DNA from: Paracoccus salsus
GTDB lineage: Bacteria > Pseudomonadota > Alphaproteobacteria > Rhodobacterales > Rhodobacteraceae
Direction: 5' to 3'
Length of the DNA: 64,000 nucleotides
Assembly (NCBI RefSeq): GCF_021556615.1
Contig: NZ_JAKGGD010000003.1
Location: 186,001 to 250,000 of the forward strand
A program made the translations under genes and the position numbers. Shown here piece by piece: positions 50,881-61,871 of the stretch (its first letter is position 1; each line of letters starts with the position of its first letter). The notes under the pieces are model-generated. The model ran no database searches and had not been told where the DNA came from. It saw only the letters and a program-made list of their open reading frames with translations.

Positions 50881-51696
50881 ATGAGCGATTTCGACGACAT
50901 CAATGCGCGCGGTCTGGTGCTGGTCGGTTGCGGCCGGATGGGCGGCGCGATGCTGAAGGGCTGGCTGGCGCGCGGTCTGGAACCCGGCGCGGTCACGGTG
51001 ATCGACCCGAAACTGGCGCCCGAATGGCAGGACAAGGGGCTGCGGATCAACGCGCCCCTGCCGGAAAATCCCGCCGTGCTGGTTCTGGCCGTCAAGCCGC
51101 AGATGATGGCCGACGCCCTGGGCGAGGTGCCCCGGCTGCGCGACACCCTGATCGTGTCGGTCGCGGCAGGAACGACGATCTCGACCTATGAACAGACCTT
51201 TCCGGACGCGCCGGTGATCCGGGTGATGCCGAATACCCCCGCGGCCATCGGCAAGGGCATCTCGGCGATGATCGGCAATGCGGATGCGACGGACGCGCAT
51301 CTGGACCTGGCCGAGGCGCTGATGCGTGCCGTGGGTCGGGTGGTGCGCCTGGACAACGAAGGCCAGATGGATGCCGTCACCGGCTTGTCCGGCAGCGGCC
51401 CCGCCTATGTGTTCCACATGATCGAGGCCATGGCCAAGGCCGGCGAGGCGCAGGGCCTGTCGCCGGATCTGGCGCTGGAACTGGCGCGGATGACGGTTGC
51501 AGGCGCGGGTGCGCTGGCGATCGATGCGGACGAGGATCCCGACGTCCTGCGCGAGAACGTGACCTCGCCGGGCGGGACCACAGCCGCCGGGCTGACGGTC
51601 CTGATGGATGCCGAAACCGGCCTGCGGCCGCTCATGGCGCGCACGGTCGCCGCAGCCACCGAACGCGGGCGCGAACTGGGCAAGACGATGAAATGA
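50881..51696 (+). CDS. proC: Pyrroline-5-carboxylate reductase
   Basis: A 271-residue enzyme with an N-terminal NADPH-binding fold ([18 protein letters not shown]) and the ProC signature region [17 protein letters not shown] plus [14 protein letters not shown]. It performs the last step of proline synthesis. It overlaps the CsaA-like gene by 4 bp. Confidence 0.95.
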   Translation: MSDFDDINARGLVLVGCGRMGGAMLKGWLARGLEPGAVTVIDPKLAPEWQDKGLRINAPLPENPAVLVLAVKPQMMADALGEVPRLRDTLIVSVAAGTTISTYEQTFPDAPVIRVMPNTPAAIGKGISAMIGNADATDAHLDLAEALMRAVGRVVRLDNEGQMDAVTGLSGSGPAYVFHMIEAMAKAGEAQGLSPDLALELARMTVAGAGALAIDADEDPDVLRENVTSPGGTTAAGLTVLMDAETGLRPLMARTVAAATERGRELGKTMK

Positions 51697-52025
51697 CGAT
51701 CGATTTCGACGACTTTCTGAAGGTCGATATCCGCGTCGCCACGATCACCCGCGCCGAGGCCTTTCCCGAGGCGCGCAAGCCCGCGGTCAAGCTGTGGCTG
51801 GATCTGGGCGAGATGGGCGAGCGCAAATCCTCGGCCCAGATCACACGGCACTACCAGGCCACGGCGCTGGTCGGCAAGCAGGTGCTGTGCGTGGCGAATT
51901 TCCCGCCGCGCCAGATCGGCCGGTTCATGTCCGAGGTCCTGGTCCTGGGCGTGCCCGACGCGGATGGCAAAGTCGTGCTGATCGGGCCTGATCTTGAAGT
52001 GCCGAACGGGGGGAGGCTTTACTGA
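51693..52025 (+). CDS. CsaA-like tRNA-binding protein
   Basis: A 110-residue single OB-fold protein of the EMAP/CsaA tRNA-binding type: [30 protein letters not shown], then [25 protein letters not shown]. CsaA dimers bind tRNA and have been linked to protein export as a chaperone. It sits between proC and the dehydrogenase, overlapping each. Confidence 0.9.
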   Translation: MTIDFDDFLKVDIRVATITRAEAFPEARKPAVKLWLDLGEMGERKSSAQITRHYQATALVGKQVLCVANFPPRQIGRFMSEVLVLGVPDADGKVVLIGPDLEVPNGGRLY

Positions 52026-52975
52026 TGACACTGCTGGTGACGCGCAAGATGCCAGAACGGGCGACGAAATCGATCGCCGCGCGGTTCTCGGCCGAGTTTC
52101 GGGACGAGGCTCCGCTGAGCCGCGACGACGCAGCCGCGGCCCTGCGCGATTACGACATGATCATGCCGACGCTGGGGGACGATTTCTCGGCAGGCGCCTT
52201 CGAGGGCGGCGATCTGCGCTGCCGGATGATCGCGAATTTCGGAGCGGGCTACAACCATATCGACGTGGCGGCGGCCACGGCAGCCGGAGTTGTCGTGACC
52301 AACACGCCCGACGTCGTGACGGACGCGACGGCCGACATTGCGCTGACGCTGATCCTGATGACCATGCGGCGCGCCAGCGAAGGCGAGATGATCGTCCGCG
52401 CGGGGCAGTGGACCGGCTGGACACCCACGCAGCTGCTTGGCGCCCAGGTGAGCGGGGCGACGGTCGGGATCATCGGCATGGGCCGGATCGGCAAGGCCAT
52501 CGCGCGCCGTTGCCATCATGGTTTCGGGATGCGGGTGGTCTTTCACAATCGCTCGAACGTGTCGGCACTGGACATTCCCGCACGCCAGATGCCGGGCCTG
52601 CATGAGACGCTGCAAGCCTGCGATATCGCCGTCGTGGCGGTTCCCGGCGGGCCGGGCACCCGACACATGATCGGCGCGGCCGAGCTGCAGGCGCTGGGTC
52701 AGCAGAGCTATCTGGTCAATATCGCGCGCGGCGATGTCGTCGAGGAATCGGCGCTGATCGCGGCACTGCAATCGGCTGCGATCGCGGGCGCCGGGCTTGA
52801 TGTCTATGAAAGGGAGCCCTTGGTGCCGCAGGCGCTGATCGACGCGCCGAACGTCACATTGCTGCCGCATCTGGGAACGGCGACCGAACAGGTCCGCACC
52901 GAGATGGCGATGCGCGCGCTTGAAAACCTGATCGATTTTGACGAAGGGCGAAAACCGCGCGACCGCCTGGGCTAA
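52025..52975 (+). CDS. D-isomer-specific 2-hydroxyacid dehydrogenase (glyoxylate/hydroxypyruvate reductase type)
   Basis: A 316-residue enzyme with the NAD-binding turn VGIIGMGRIGKAIARR, conserved NIARGDVVEESAL and the catalytic histidine in LLPHLGTATEQVR. The D-glycerate dehydrogenase/glyoxylate reductase subgroup is likely, which fits the glycerate kinase gene one locus downstream. Its ATG overlaps the CsaA-like stop by one base. Confidence 0.87.
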   Translation: MTLLVTRKMPERATKSIAARFSAEFRDEAPLSRDDAAAALRDYDMIMPTLGDDFSAGAFEGGDLRCRMIANFGAGYNHIDVAAATAAGVVVTNTPDVVTDATADIALTLILMTMRRASEGEMIVRAGQWTGWTPTQLLGAQVSGATVGIIGMGRIGKAIARRCHHGFGMRVVFHNRSNVSALDIPARQMPGLHETLQACDIAVVAVPGGPGTRHMIGAAELQALGQQSYLVNIARGDVVEESALIAALQSAAIAGAGLDVYEREPLVPQALIDAPNVTLLPHLGTATEQVRTEMAMRALENLIDFDEGRKPRDRLG

Positions 52976-53053
52976 CTTTTGCTGCATCGCGGAACCGGTG
53001 ACTGGCGCGCGCGTTTTCCTCGCACACGAAACATGTATCCAAGGGAGGACGCC

Positions 53054-53254
53054 ATGAACTGGGATATCGTCAAGGGCAAATGGAAGCAGCTGCAAGGTTC
53101 GGTCCAGGAGAAATGGGGCGAACTGACGAACGACGATCTGGATCAGATCGACGGCAACAAGGACCAGCTGGCCGGCAAGTTGCAGGAAAAATACGGCTGG
53201 ACCAAGGAAAAGGCCGAAAGCGAAATCGACGATCACTTTCGCGATCAGGGCTGA
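53054..53254 (+). CDS. CsbD family stress protein
   Basis: A 66-residue protein beginning MNWDIVKGKWKQLQGSVQEK and containing DGNKDQLAGKLQEKYGWTKEKAESEIDD, the CsbD/YjbJ repeat. It is small, charged and probably soluble; homologues rise in general stress responses, function unknown. An intrinsic terminator follows. Confidence 0.93.
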   Translation: MNWDIVKGKWKQLQGSVQEKWGELTNDDLDQIDGNKDQLAGKLQEKYGWTKEKAESEIDDHFRDQG

Positions 53255-53274
53255 GCGCAACCCGAACTGACTGG

Positions 53275-53299
53275 AAAGGGCGCCTTCGGGCGCCTTTTT
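53275..53299 (+). terminator. Intrinsic terminator after the CsbD gene
   Basis: GGCGCC-TTCG-GGCGCC hairpin, extended by A-T pairs and followed by TTTTT, 20 bp past the stop codon. A classic rho-independent structure. Confidence 0.87.
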
Positions 53300-53375
53300 C
53301 TCATGCCCTGCCGTCGCCCGCTGCGAAAGGCCGGGGGGCTTTCCTTTTGCGCGGTCTGCCTTAACGATGCACCTC

Positions 53376-54620
53376 ATGAGCCAGACCGAGGACCTGCGCG
53401 ATCGCGCGCTTGAACTGATACGGGCCGGCATCGCAGCAGCCGATCCTGCTGCGGCGGTGCGCGCGGCCATGCCGGAACTGGTCGCGCAGGGGGGCGAATG
53501 GCGGATCCTTGCTTTGGGGAAGGCCGCGCGCGCGATGGCCAGCGCGGCGCTTGAGGCGTTGCCGCTGGCACGGGCGCTGGTCGTCACCAACAAGGGCAAT
53601 GATGCGCCGCTGGCGCGCGCCGAGATCCTGGTCGCGGGCCATCCGGTGCCGGATGCCGCCGGCAAACAGGCTGCGGAACGGGTCGAGACGCTGCTGCGGG
53701 GCTGCCGTCCCGGCCAGCGGGTGCTGGCGCTGATCTCGGGCGGTGGTTCGGCGATGCTGCCCGCCCCGGTCGAGGGCGTGTCGCTTGAAGAAAAGCAGCA
53801 GGTCAACCGGCTGTTGCTGGGATCTGGCGCCGATATCGGACAGACCAACCTGATCCGGCAGGCGCTGTCGCGCCAGAAAGGCGGCGGCTGGCTGCGGCTA
53901 TGCCCGGTGCCGGTCACCGCGCTGATCCTTTCCGACGTCCCAGGCGACGATCTGCGCGTGATCGCATCAGGACCGACCGTGGCCCCGATCGGCACGATCG
54001 CCGCGGCCGCCGCGACAGCGCGCGATCTGGGCATCTGGGCGCGGTTGCCGCCGGCCGTCCAGCGCGCATTGAAGCGGCCCGAGGATCGCCCTGACCCGCC
54101 CGTGGCCCGGAACATCCTTGTCGGCTCGAACGCGATCAGCGTGGCGGCGATGATCGCCGCCGGCGCGCGCAGTGGCGGTCCGCCGCTGGCGGGCGATGTC
54201 GAGGACTGCGCCCGTGTCCTGGTTGCAGCGGCCCGCCGGGCGCGGCCGGGCGACGCCTTGGCCTTTGGCGGCGAGACGACCGTTCGCCTGACAGGCGACG
54301 GGCTGGGCGGGCGCAACCAGGAACTGGCGCTGCGGTTCGCGCGGCATGCGGAACTGTCGGGCCTCGACGGGCGATGGGTCTTTGCCTCGGTCGGCAGCGA
54401 CGGGCGCGACGGACCGGGCGAGGCCGCAGGCGGGATCGTCGATCCGGGCACGCTGCCGCGGATGCGCGCAGCGGGGATCGACCCCGACGACGCGCTGGCG
54501 CGCAACAATTCCACACCTGCCTTGCACGCTGCGGACGGCTTGGTGACAACCGGCGCGACCGGAACCAACGTCGCGGATCTGGCGATTTTCCTGCGCGGGG
54601 CAGCCGCCCCGACCGACTGA
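53376..54620 (+). CDS. Glycerate 2-kinase (GckA/TtuD, MOFRL family)
   Basis: A 414-residue protein of the DUF4147 plus MOFRL architecture. The N-terminal part has LALGKAARAMASAAL and VLALISGGGSAMLPAPV; the C-terminal MOFRL part has AFGGETTVRLTGDGLGGRNQELALRFA and FASVGSDGRDGPGEAAGG. It phosphorylates D-glycerate to 2-phosphoglycerate; older annotations say hydroxypyruvate reductase. The ATG at 53376 is preferred to one three codons earlier, but either is possible. Confidence 0.9.
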   Translation: MSQTEDLRDRALELIRAGIAAADPAAAVRAAMPELVAQGGEWRILALGKAARAMASAALEALPLARALVVTNKGNDAPLARAEILVAGHPVPDAAGKQAAERVETLLRGCRPGQRVLALISGGGSAMLPAPVEGVSLEEKQQVNRLLLGSGADIGQTNLIRQALSRQKGGGWLRLCPVPVTALILSDVPGDDLRVIASGPTVAPIGTIAAAAATARDLGIWARLPPAVQRALKRPEDRPDPPVARNILVGSNAISVAAMIAAGARSGGPPLAGDVEDCARVLVAAARRARPGDALAFGGETTVRLTGDGLGGRNQELALRFARHAELSGLDGRWVFASVGSDGRDGPGEAAGGIVDPGTLPRMRAAGIDPDDALARNNSTPALHAADGLVTTGATGTNVADLAIFLRGAAAPTD

Positions 54621-54636
54621 CGAGGACAGGTTACCG

Positions 54637-55617
54637 ATGTTATATGCCTATGCTGTCCGGAGCGGACGTCTTTCGCTGATCGAGCGCGACACGCCTCTGG
54701 AACAGGCGGTCTGGATCGACCTGATCCAGCCGGACAAGGACGAGGTCGCACTCTTGCGCGGACTGGGCGTCGAGGTTCCCTCGCTGGCCGAGATGGAGGA
54801 GATCGAGATATCGAGCCGGCTTTATCGTGAAAACGGCATCGACTACATGACGGCCGTGCTGCCGGGCGAACGCCCGGATGGTGTTCGTTCCGCGATGCCG
54901 GTCAGCTTTCTGCTCTCGCACTCCCGGCTGGTGACGGTGCGACATCATTCGCCGCGACCGTTCCTGACATTCGCCGACCGCGCCGAACGCTCGACCCTTG
55001 GCTGCGGCAATGCCGACCGGATCTTTCTTGGTCTGGTCGAAGAGATCATCGCGCGTCTGGCCGATATTCTGGAAAGCTCGGGGCGGGTTCTGGACGAGAC
55101 CAGCGCCAGCGTGTTCCAGCAGCAGCGCCCGCCCGGGCGCAAGGCCGGTCGCAGCGCGGCCGAGCGATTGCAGAACGCCCTGCGCAAGGTCGGGCACGAG
55201 GCGGAGGTGATGGCAGGCGTCCGGCTGGGCCTACTGACGATCGAGCGCATTCTGGTCTTCCACGCCGCGAGGATCGAGGAGCGGCGCGAAAGCGGCAAGC
55301 TGCGCCCGGTCATCAAGGGCCAACTGCGCGACGTGCAGGCGCTGGAGGTGCATGCCGACTTTCTGTCCGCGCGCGTCAGTCTGACGGTGGACACGATCCT
55401 GGGGATGATCAATCTCGAACAGAACAATGCGGTGCGCATCCTGTCGGTGATTTCGGCGCTGTTCCTGCCGCCGACCCTGATCGCCAGCATCTACGGCATG
55501 AACTTCACCAGCATGCCGGAACTGGACAAGCCCTGGGGCTATCCGATGGCTTTGCTGCTGATGCTGGGCACTTCGGTTGCGATCTGGCTGTTTCTGCGCT
55601 GGAAGAACTGGCTGTAA
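54637..55617 (+). CDS. corA: CorA family magnesium/divalent cation transporter
   Basis: A 326-residue protein with a large cytoplasmic N-terminal domain, a long stalk helix and two C-terminal membrane helices. The selectivity motif YGMNF (about 288-292) follows the first helix (SALFLPPTLIASI), and PELDKPWGYP is the periplasmic loop. It starts 16 bp after the glycerate kinase stop. Confidence 0.95.
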   Translation: MLYAYAVRSGRLSLIERDTPLEQAVWIDLIQPDKDEVALLRGLGVEVPSLAEMEEIEISSRLYRENGIDYMTAVLPGERPDGVRSAMPVSFLLSHSRLVTVRHHSPRPFLTFADRAERSTLGCGNADRIFLGLVEEIIARLADILESSGRVLDETSASVFQQQRPPGRKAGRSAAERLQNALRKVGHEAEVMAGVRLGLLTIERILVFHAARIEERRESGKLRPVIKGQLRDVQALEVHADFLSARVSLTVDTILGMINLEQNNAVRILSVISALFLPPTLIASIYGMNFTSMPELDKPWGYPMALLLMLGTSVAIWLFLRWKNWL

Positions 55618-55831
55618 GACCGAACGGCGCGACGACGATCGGACCGGGTTGCGGGGGCGGGGGCGGGGGCGATCCGCATCACCAACTGGAAATCGACGCG
55701 CCTGGCGAGGCGCGATCGTCCGATCGCCAGCCATCTCGCCGGACCGAAGGTCGCGATCGTCGAACCGAGCGGGCGGGTCCTGCTGATGGGGCCGTGCCGG
55801 GGCGGAAACGGGCGTTGCGGGTCGATCGAAC

Positions 55832-57019
55832 TCACCCGCCTGACCGCGGTTCGACCGCGATACCGTCCGCGATCAGGTCGCTGGGGTGCAGAATCACCCA
55901 ATCGCCGGCCTCCAGTCCCGAAAGCACCTGCGCGAAGGACTCGTTTCGTTCACCCAGGCGGATGACATGCAGCCTCGCACGCCCGTCACGCACCACATAG
56001 GTCGCCCACTCGGCGCCGTCACGGAACAGGGCGCCCACGGGGATGGACAAGACCTCCTCGCCCTTCCAGATATCGATGCGGACGATGACGCGGAAGCCGT
56101 GGCCCAGCAATTGCCAGTCCTGCGGATGTCCTCGCAAGCCCAGGATCACCATGACCCGCTGCTCATCGATCCCCAGGGCCGAGATCCTGGTCGTCGCCGA
56201 GGGTTCGATCCGCTCGACCACGGCGGCGATCGGGGCCCCGCCCCAGCCGGAAATCAGGGCGTCCGCACCCTCGCGGACCCGCACCGCGTCGCGCGACAGG
56301 AGATGGACCGCGATCTCAAGCTGACCGGGATTGCCGACTTCAAGAATCGGCGTGCCGGGCAGGACGACCTGTTCGTCCTCGGTCAGCACCCGCAGGACGC
56401 GCCCGGACACAGGGGCGAACAGTTCGATGCAACAGGTTTCGGCGCCATTCCGGTTCGCCGTGTCGAGAACGGCCATGGCGCTTTCAAGTTCTCGTTCGCG
56501 CACGGCCAGATTTGCACTGGCGCTGTCGACCGCGGCCTGGGCCGTCTTCTGTTCAAGAACGGCATTGTCCAGCACTCGCCGGGCGATCGCCGCCCTTCCG
56601 TAAAGCGCGCGGGCCCGATCCGCCTCGGAGGTCATGAACTCCAGCGTGGCCTTGGCCTGCGCCAGCTGGGCCTGCGCCAGATCGACGGCGGATTGCGCGG
56701 CGGCCCGTGTTGCCTCGGCCACCGACCGCGCCCGCGAATCCAGCAGTGCCGGGGCCGCCGGGCCGATGATCGCGACGACGGTTTCCTGCGCGACGACCGG
56801 ATCGCCCGCATGCAGATCGATGCGCCCAAGCTTGCCCCCGATGGTGGCCGAGATGGTGAAAACCTCCTTGATCCGCGCCACGCCCTCTTCCTCGACCGCG
56901 ATCTGGATGGTGCGCGGTGCGATCTCGGCCAGCTCGACCTGGATGGGTCGGGGCAGAAACGCCCAGACGACAAGTCCAAGCGTGGCAACGACAGCGATTG
57001 CAGAGACAAGCCGGCGCAT
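55832..57019 (-). CDS. HlyD/MacA-like periplasmic adaptor of an ABC exporter
   Basis: A 395-residue membrane-fusion protein: one N-terminal membrane anchor (RLVSAIAVVATLGLVVWAF), a barrel-sandwich part (KLGRIDLHAGDPVVAQETVVAIIG), a helical hairpin rich in Ala/Gln/Arg, and a C-terminal beta-barrel. It probably bridges an FtsX-type permease to the outer membrane. It follows the permease gene by 3 bp on the minus strand. Confidence 0.88.
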   Translation of the reverse strand: MRRLVSAIAVVATLGLVVWAFLPRPIQVELAEIAPRTIQIAVEEEGVARIKEVFTISATIGGKLGRIDLHAGDPVVAQETVVAIIGPAAPALLDSRARSVAEATRAAAQSAVDLAQAQLAQAKATLEFMTSEADRARALYGRAAIARRVLDNAVLEQKTAQAAVDSASANLAVRERELESAMAVLDTANRNGAETCCIELFAPVSGRVLRVLTEDEQVVLPGTPILEVGNPGQLEIAVHLLSRDAVRVREGADALISGWGGAPIAAVVERIEPSATTRISALGIDEQRVMVILGLRGHPQDWQLLGHGFRVIVRIDIWKGEEVLSIPVGALFRDGAEWATYVVRDGRARLHVIRLGERNESFAQVLSGLEAGDWVILHPSDLIADGIAVEPRSGG

Positions 57020-57022
57020 GGG

Positions 57023-59386
57023 TCATTCCCTCGTTTTCAGGACTTCGATCATGTTGAGATTGTTGATGCGCCCGCGAATGGCCAGTGCCGAGGCAAGGGC
57101 AGCGGCGCCGACGATCAGGCTTGCGGTCGCATAGACATCGGGCCTGATCACGAACGGCACGCGATACAGATCCGATGAAAATGCGCTGACCATGCCAAGC
57201 CCCATGAGATAGCCAAGAAACCAGCCAAGCGGTTGAGCCAGAAGAACAATCGCGACCAGTTCGCCCAGGAGGATGCCCGCCACCTCGCGACGGCTGAAAC
57301 CAAGAACCCTCAGGCTTGCCAGTTCCCGTCCCTGTTCGGACAGGGCGATGCGGGAAAAATTGTAGACCACCCCGACCGCGATGATCCCAGCCAGGGCGAC
57401 ATAGACGGTAATCATGATCGTGATGTTCTCGGCCAGCGTTTCCTTGAACCGGGCGACCGTCAGCGCCGTCACGGTGACGAAACCGGTCGTGGGTGTGTCC
57501 TTCGCTGCGGCATAGAAGGCGTCGCGTTCGGCGTCGTCGATCAGCAGGCCGACGCCCGAGATGACATCTCCGTCACCCAGCGCCCGATTCAGGGCCGATA
57601 ACTCCATCGCGGCGCCAAGGCCGACATAGCCCAGTGACACGCCGCTGACCGGGAGCGTGACCGTCCGGCGCGCGCCTTCGAGGAATTCGACGGTCACGCG
57701 GTCACCGGGGCGGACGTCAAGCGCCTCTGCCAGGGCCTCGGAAACGATCAGCCCGGCCTCGGGCATGGTCATCGGGCGCAGGTCGGGTGACAGCACGCGC
57801 GACAGAAGGGGTGTCTCAGGCTTTCCGATGACCGACAGTCTGCGCGACAGGTTGCGGTGGCTGATCTGCGCGCTGACCGCCCGGAAAGGCTCTGCCGCAA
57901 GCACGCCGGGCATCTGACGCATGGCGTAGGCCGCGCGCGCGGGTCTGGTATCCGTGAACACCACCCGCGCGTCATGACGTTCCGCGCGCGTGAAGGTGAC
58001 GTCGATCATGTGGTCGATCGACCCGAAGGACCACAGCGATGCCACCAGGATCGCCACGGACATGGCCATGCCCAGGACGCCTGAAGCCGTCCTCAGCGGC
58101 CAGTGGACCAGATGCCGCAGGATCATGACGTCGGTCTGCCGCAGCGACAGCCGCCGCCTGAGGAACCCCGTCCTCGCCCGGTAGTCAGCCGGTGCGGGCG
58201 GCGACATCGCGATGGCGGGTGGCAGGGCAATGGCCGCGCGCACGGCGAACAGGGCACCACCCGCCGCCGATGCCGCGCTGACGGCGGCGGCCACTCCGTA
58301 GATCTGCGGGTCGCGGGTGAAGACGAGGAAGGGAAACGAGAAGAAGCTTGCGTAAAGCTGCGCCAGACCGGCCCCAAGCCAGACCCCGGCGGCAAGCCCG
58401 ATGACGATGCCCAATGCGGCGATCGCGAGCACGAATTCCAGATAGTGCTGGGCGATGGCGCGCGAGGAATAGCCGATCGCCTTCAGAAGCCCGATCTGCT
58501 CGCGCTCCAGCGTGATGAGGCGTGACAGGGTGATGTTCACCAGCATTGCCGCAACCAGCAGGAAAATCGGCGGCAGAATCCTGGCCATGGCGCTGAGCTG
58601 TCTGAGTTCGGCATCCAGAAAGGCGTGCGATGTCTGATCGCTGCGCGCCGTGGCCCCACCGCCGCCATAGGGCGCGGTCAGCCGGTCAAGCGCCTCGATC
58701 GCACGGTCCACCGACGCACCGGGGGCAAGCTTCAGGACCACGTTGGAAAACGCGGATTCCAGATCGTAGGCCGCCTCCATGCCTGGTCGCGGCAGCCAGG
58801 CGATGCCGAAGCGGCGCGGATCGGGCATCATCTCGCCCGGGCCCAGCGCATAGATGAATTCAGGCGACAGCGCGATGCCGGTTACCGTCATCTCGCGCCG
58901 CTGCCCGTTCATCAGCACGGCCAGGGAATCGCCCGGACGAAGCCGGTGCGCCCTGGCGAAGCCTTCCGAAAGCACCACCTCGCGGGCTGATTGCGGATCC
59001 GGCAGCCGGCCCTGGCGCAGATGCAGCCGGTTCAGTCCCCTGGCTCCGCCTTCGGGCAGCGACACCAGAAGCATCGTCCCCGGCTCGGTCATGGCCGGAA
59101 GATCGAGAAGCCCCAGCTTCACGATCCGCGCCTCGGCGGCCAGAACGTCCTCGATCGCCGCAATTTCCGCCATCAGCGCGCGGGGTGCCCGTGTCACATC
59201 GGCGAACACGTCGGCGAAACGATAGCTGTCGTAATATCGCGCCCGGGTCTCGTGCAGCGATGAATACGCTCCGTTGCCAAGGATCAGCGTCGCGACACCC
59301 GCCGCCAGCACCAGCGCGATGGCCAGCACCTGGGCCCAGAGGCGAAGCAGGTCGCGAAACATCTTGCGGCGAAGGGGCGGGATCAC
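57023..59386 (-). CDS. FtsX-type ABC transporter permease, double-module
   Basis: A 787-residue protein with an N-terminal helix, a large periplasmic domain, and two FtsX-like blocks (near [23 protein letters not shown] and near [26 protein letters not shown]). This doubled layout is known in DevC/LolE-like and macrolide-type exporters. The substrate is unknown. It overlaps the ATPase stop by 4 bp. Confidence 0.9.
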   Translation of the reverse strand: MIPPLRRKMFRDLLRLWAQVLAIALVLAAGVATLILGNGAYSSLHETRARYYDSYRFADVFADVTRAPRALMAEIAAIEDVLAAEARIVKLGLLDLPAMTEPGTMLLVSLPEGGARGLNRLHLRQGRLPDPQSAREVVLSEGFARAHRLRPGDSLAVLMNGQRREMTVTGIALSPEFIYALGPGEMMPDPRRFGIAWLPRPGMEAAYDLESAFSNVVLKLAPGASVDRAIEALDRLTAPYGGGGATARSDQTSHAFLDAELRQLSAMARILPPIFLLVAAMLVNITLSRLITLEREQIGLLKAIGYSSRAIAQHYLEFVLAIAALGIVIGLAAGVWLGAGLAQLYASFFSFPFLVFTRDPQIYGVAAAVSAASAAGGALFAVRAAIALPPAIAMSPPAPADYRARTGFLRRRLSLRQTDVMILRHLVHWPLRTASGVLGMAMSVAILVASLWSFGSIDHMIDVTFTRAERHDARVVFTDTRPARAAYAMRQMPGVLAAEPFRAVSAQISHRNLSRRLSVIGKPETPLLSRVLSPDLRPMTMPEAGLIVSEALAEALDVRPGDRVTVEFLEGARRTVTLPVSGVSLGYVGLGAAMELSALNRALGDGDVISGVGLLIDDAERDAFYAAAKDTPTTGFVTVTALTVARFKETLAENITIMITVYVALAGIIAVGVVYNFSRIALSEQGRELASLRVLGFSRREVAGILLGELVAIVLLAQPLGWFLGYLMGLGMVSAFSSDLYRVPFVIRPDVYATASLIVGAAALASALAIRGRINNLNMIEVLKTRE

Positions 59387-60099
59387 CAGGATACCTCGGC
59401 CGGGCTTTTCCTGGCCGCATTCACCGTCTCATCGACGATCCGCCCGTCGGCGAAGCGCAGGACCCGGTCGGCAATCTCGCGGATGGCGGCGTTGTGGGTG
59501 ATGACCAGCGTGGTCGTTCCGATGGTCCGGTTCACCTGTGTCAGGGCCTCGAGAACGCGAATACCGGTGACCGAGTCCAGCGCGCCCGTCGGCTCGTCGC
59601 ACAGCAGGACCTCGGGATTCTTGGCGATGGCACGGGCAATGGCCACGCGCTGTTGTTCCCCGCCTGACAGCTGCGCCGGGAAATGATCGCGCCGGTCCGA
59701 AAGCCCCACCAGCGCCAGCGCCTCGTCGGGCGACATGGGGCGGCGCGCGATTTCGGTGACAAGGGCGACGTTCTCGTGCGCCGTCAGGCTGGGTACCAGA
59801 TTGTAGAACTGGAACACGAAGCCGACATGGTCGCGCCGATAGCGGGTCAGCCCGCGTTCGTCCAACGCCGTCAGTTCACGATCCCCGAACCACGCCTTAC
59901 CCGCCGTCGCGGTATCAAGTCCGCCGACGATGTTCAGGAAGGTCGATTTTCCCGATCCCGACGGACCCAGGATCACGATGAACTCACCCCTTGCCGCCTG
60001 AAAATCGACGCGGCGCAGAGCATGCACCTCCTGGGCGCCGCTGCGGTAGATCTTGGTCAGCCCCTTGGTCCGGAAGATGATCTTGCCATCAATCGCCAT
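59383..60099 (-). CDS. LolD/MacB-type ABC transporter ATPase
   Basis: A 238-residue ABC ATPase: Walker [16 protein letters not shown]-loop [15 protein letters not shown], signature [14 protein letters not shown], Walker [13 protein letters not shown]. It belongs to the LolD/MacB/DevA group and drives the FtsX-type permease next to it. The ATG at 60099 gives the usual N terminus; the frame upstream is unrelated. Confidence 0.93.
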   Translation of the reverse strand: MAIDGKIIFRTKGLTKIYRSGAQEVHALRRVDFQAARGEFIVILGPSGSGKSTFLNIVGGLDTATAGKAWFGDRELTALDERGLTRYRRDHVGFVFQFYNLVPSLTAHENVALVTEIARRPMSPDEALALVGLSDRRDHFPAQLSGGEQQRVAIARAIAKNPEVLLCDEPTGALDSVTGIRVLEALTQVNRTIGTTTLVITHNAAIREIADRVLRFADGRIVDETVNAARKSPAEVSW

Positions 60100-60220
60100 C
60101 GCGCGCGCCCTCACATGATGCAAGCTTACCGGTGCGCGGCGGCACGAGGCCATGACCTGCGTCAAACACGCCGACGAAGGGGCGCAGACGCCGGCCGCAA
60201 CGGCTTTTGCAGCCCCCGGC

Positions 60221-61846
60221 TCAATGGCCCGGGCCTTGTTCGCCGCCGTGATCCGCGTGATCGGGCTCAAGCGCGCGCTGCAATCGGCGGATCAGCATCG
60301 CGCGGGCCTTGCGGTCCGGACTGGACCGAAGGGCCTCGTTGATGTCGAGGACCAGACGCGACGCGTCGTTGTGCCAGTCAGGTCGCGCGACCTGATCGGG
60401 GGCGATGCGCGGGGGCGTGGTTCCGGCGAGTCTTTGCACACCCTCGGGTGCAAGGACGAACCCTTCGTCCAGCACGGGACGCAGCACGTCGGCGGGCTTC
60501 ACGATGTCGTCCAGCCGTTCCGCGAGTCCCTGCATCGCCGATTCCTCGCCATGAACCAGAAACACCTGGTTCCGGACGGGAAGGCGCGCCTTGATCCAGT
60601 CGCGCAATTCGGTTCCGTCGGCATGGCCCGAGTAAAGGTCAAGCGACCTGATTCGGGCGCGGACGGCGAATTCCTCGCCCTGGATGCGCACCGATTTCGC
60701 CCCGTCGCGCAAGATGCGCCCAAGCGTTCCGGCAGCCTGAAAACCGGTGAACAGCACCGTCGCCTTGTCGCGCCAAAGCCAGTTCTTCAGCCGGTGCCGG
60801 ATGCGCCCGGCCTCGCACATGCCCGAAGCGGCGATGACGATATGAAACCCCTGAACCCGGTCAAGCGCGATGCTTTGCTCGCGCGTCTCGGTAAAGTGCA
60901 GATGCGGGGATTTCAGGCCCTGCATCAGCACAGCGCCTTCCTCCAGCTCGCGGTGATGTCTGGCAAAGACCCGCGTGGCCCTGGTGGCAAGCGGGCTGTC
61001 CACATAGATCGGCACCTGCGGCAAGGCCCCTTCCGCGATCAGTCGGCTCAGATCGCTGATCAGTTCCTGTGCACGCTCGACCGCGAAGGAGGGGATCAGC
61101 AGCACGCCACCGGGGTCGATGGCGGCGCGCACCTCGTCGCGCAGCAAGGCGCGGCGATGGTCCGCCGAGGCGTCCATCCGGTCCCGGTCGCCATAGGTGG
61201 ACTCGCAGATCAGGTAGTCCAGTCCGCTGGGTCCCGTGGGGTCAGGGTGCATCAGCTTGCAGTCGGGACCGATATCGCCGGAAAAGAGGATGCGCAAAGG
61301 GTCGCCCCCGGCCTGTGCGGATTCGACCTCTACCGAGGCCGAGCCCAGCAGGTGCCCGGCGTTCCAGAACCGCGCCCGCAGCCCGGGCAAGACGGCAAAC
61401 CAGCCATCATAGGGGTGCGGATGGAGCAGCCGAAGACAGGCCGCCGCGTCCGCGCCGGTGTAGATCGGCGTGACCGAACCGCGATCCCGCCGGGCCGCAC
61501 GGCGGTTGAACTGTTCGACCTCAAGCTCCTGGATATGGGCGCTGTCGGGCAGCATGACCCCGGCCAGGTCGGTGGTGGCTTGCGTGGCATGGATCGGGCC
61601 GGTGAACCCGTGCCTGACCAGCTTGGGCAGCAGGCCGGAATGGTCGATATGGGCATGGCTGAGAATCACCGCGGCGATCCTGCCGGGCTCGAAGGGGAAG
61701 GGGCGGTAGTTCAGCTCTTTCTCGGTTTTCGACCCCTGAAACAGACCGCAGTCGATCAGGATGTCGCCGTGATCGGTCTCAAGCCGAAAGCAGGATCCCG
61801 TGACCGAGCGGGCGGCACCGTGGAACGTCAGGCGGGGATAGGCCAT
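60221..61846 (-). CDS. CPSF/RNase J-like metallo-beta-lactamase fold hydrolase
   Basis: A 541-residue protein with the metal site HAHIDH (64-69), a beta-CASP domain, and the C-terminal RMMBL region with [14 protein letters not shown] and [10 protein letters not shown]. Such proteins may cut RNA, but the exact substrate is unknown. It starts 25 bp after the phaC stop, so the two are co-transcribed. This pairing with PHA synthase recurs in Proteobacteria. Confidence 0.88.
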   Translation of the reverse strand: MAYPRLTFHGAARSVTGSCFRLETDHGDILIDCGLFQGSKTEKELNYRPFPFEPGRIAAVILSHAHIDHSGLLPKLVRHGFTGPIHATQATTDLAGVMLPDSAHIQELEVEQFNRRAARRDRGSVTPIYTGADAAACLRLLHPHPYDGWFAVLPGLRARFWNAGHLLGSASVEVESAQAGGDPLRILFSGDIGPDCKLMHPDPTGPSGLDYLICESTYGDRDRMDASADHRRALLRDEVRAAIDPGGVLLIPSFAVERAQELISDLSRLIAEGALPQVPIYVDSPLATRATRVFARHHRELEEGAVLMQGLKSPHLHFTETREQSIALDRVQGFHIVIAASGMCEAGRIRHRLKNWLWRDKATVLFTGFQAAGTLGRILRDGAKSVRIQGEEFAVRARIRSLDLYSGHADGTELRDWIKARLPVRNQVFLVHGEESAMQGLAERLDDIVKPADVLRPVLDEGFVLAPEGVQRLAGTTPPRIAPDQVARPDWHNDASRLVLDINEALRSSPDRKARAMLIRRLQRALEPDHADHGGEQGPGH

Positions 61847-61871
61847 GGTCAGATCCCTCCGGGGGCTTGAG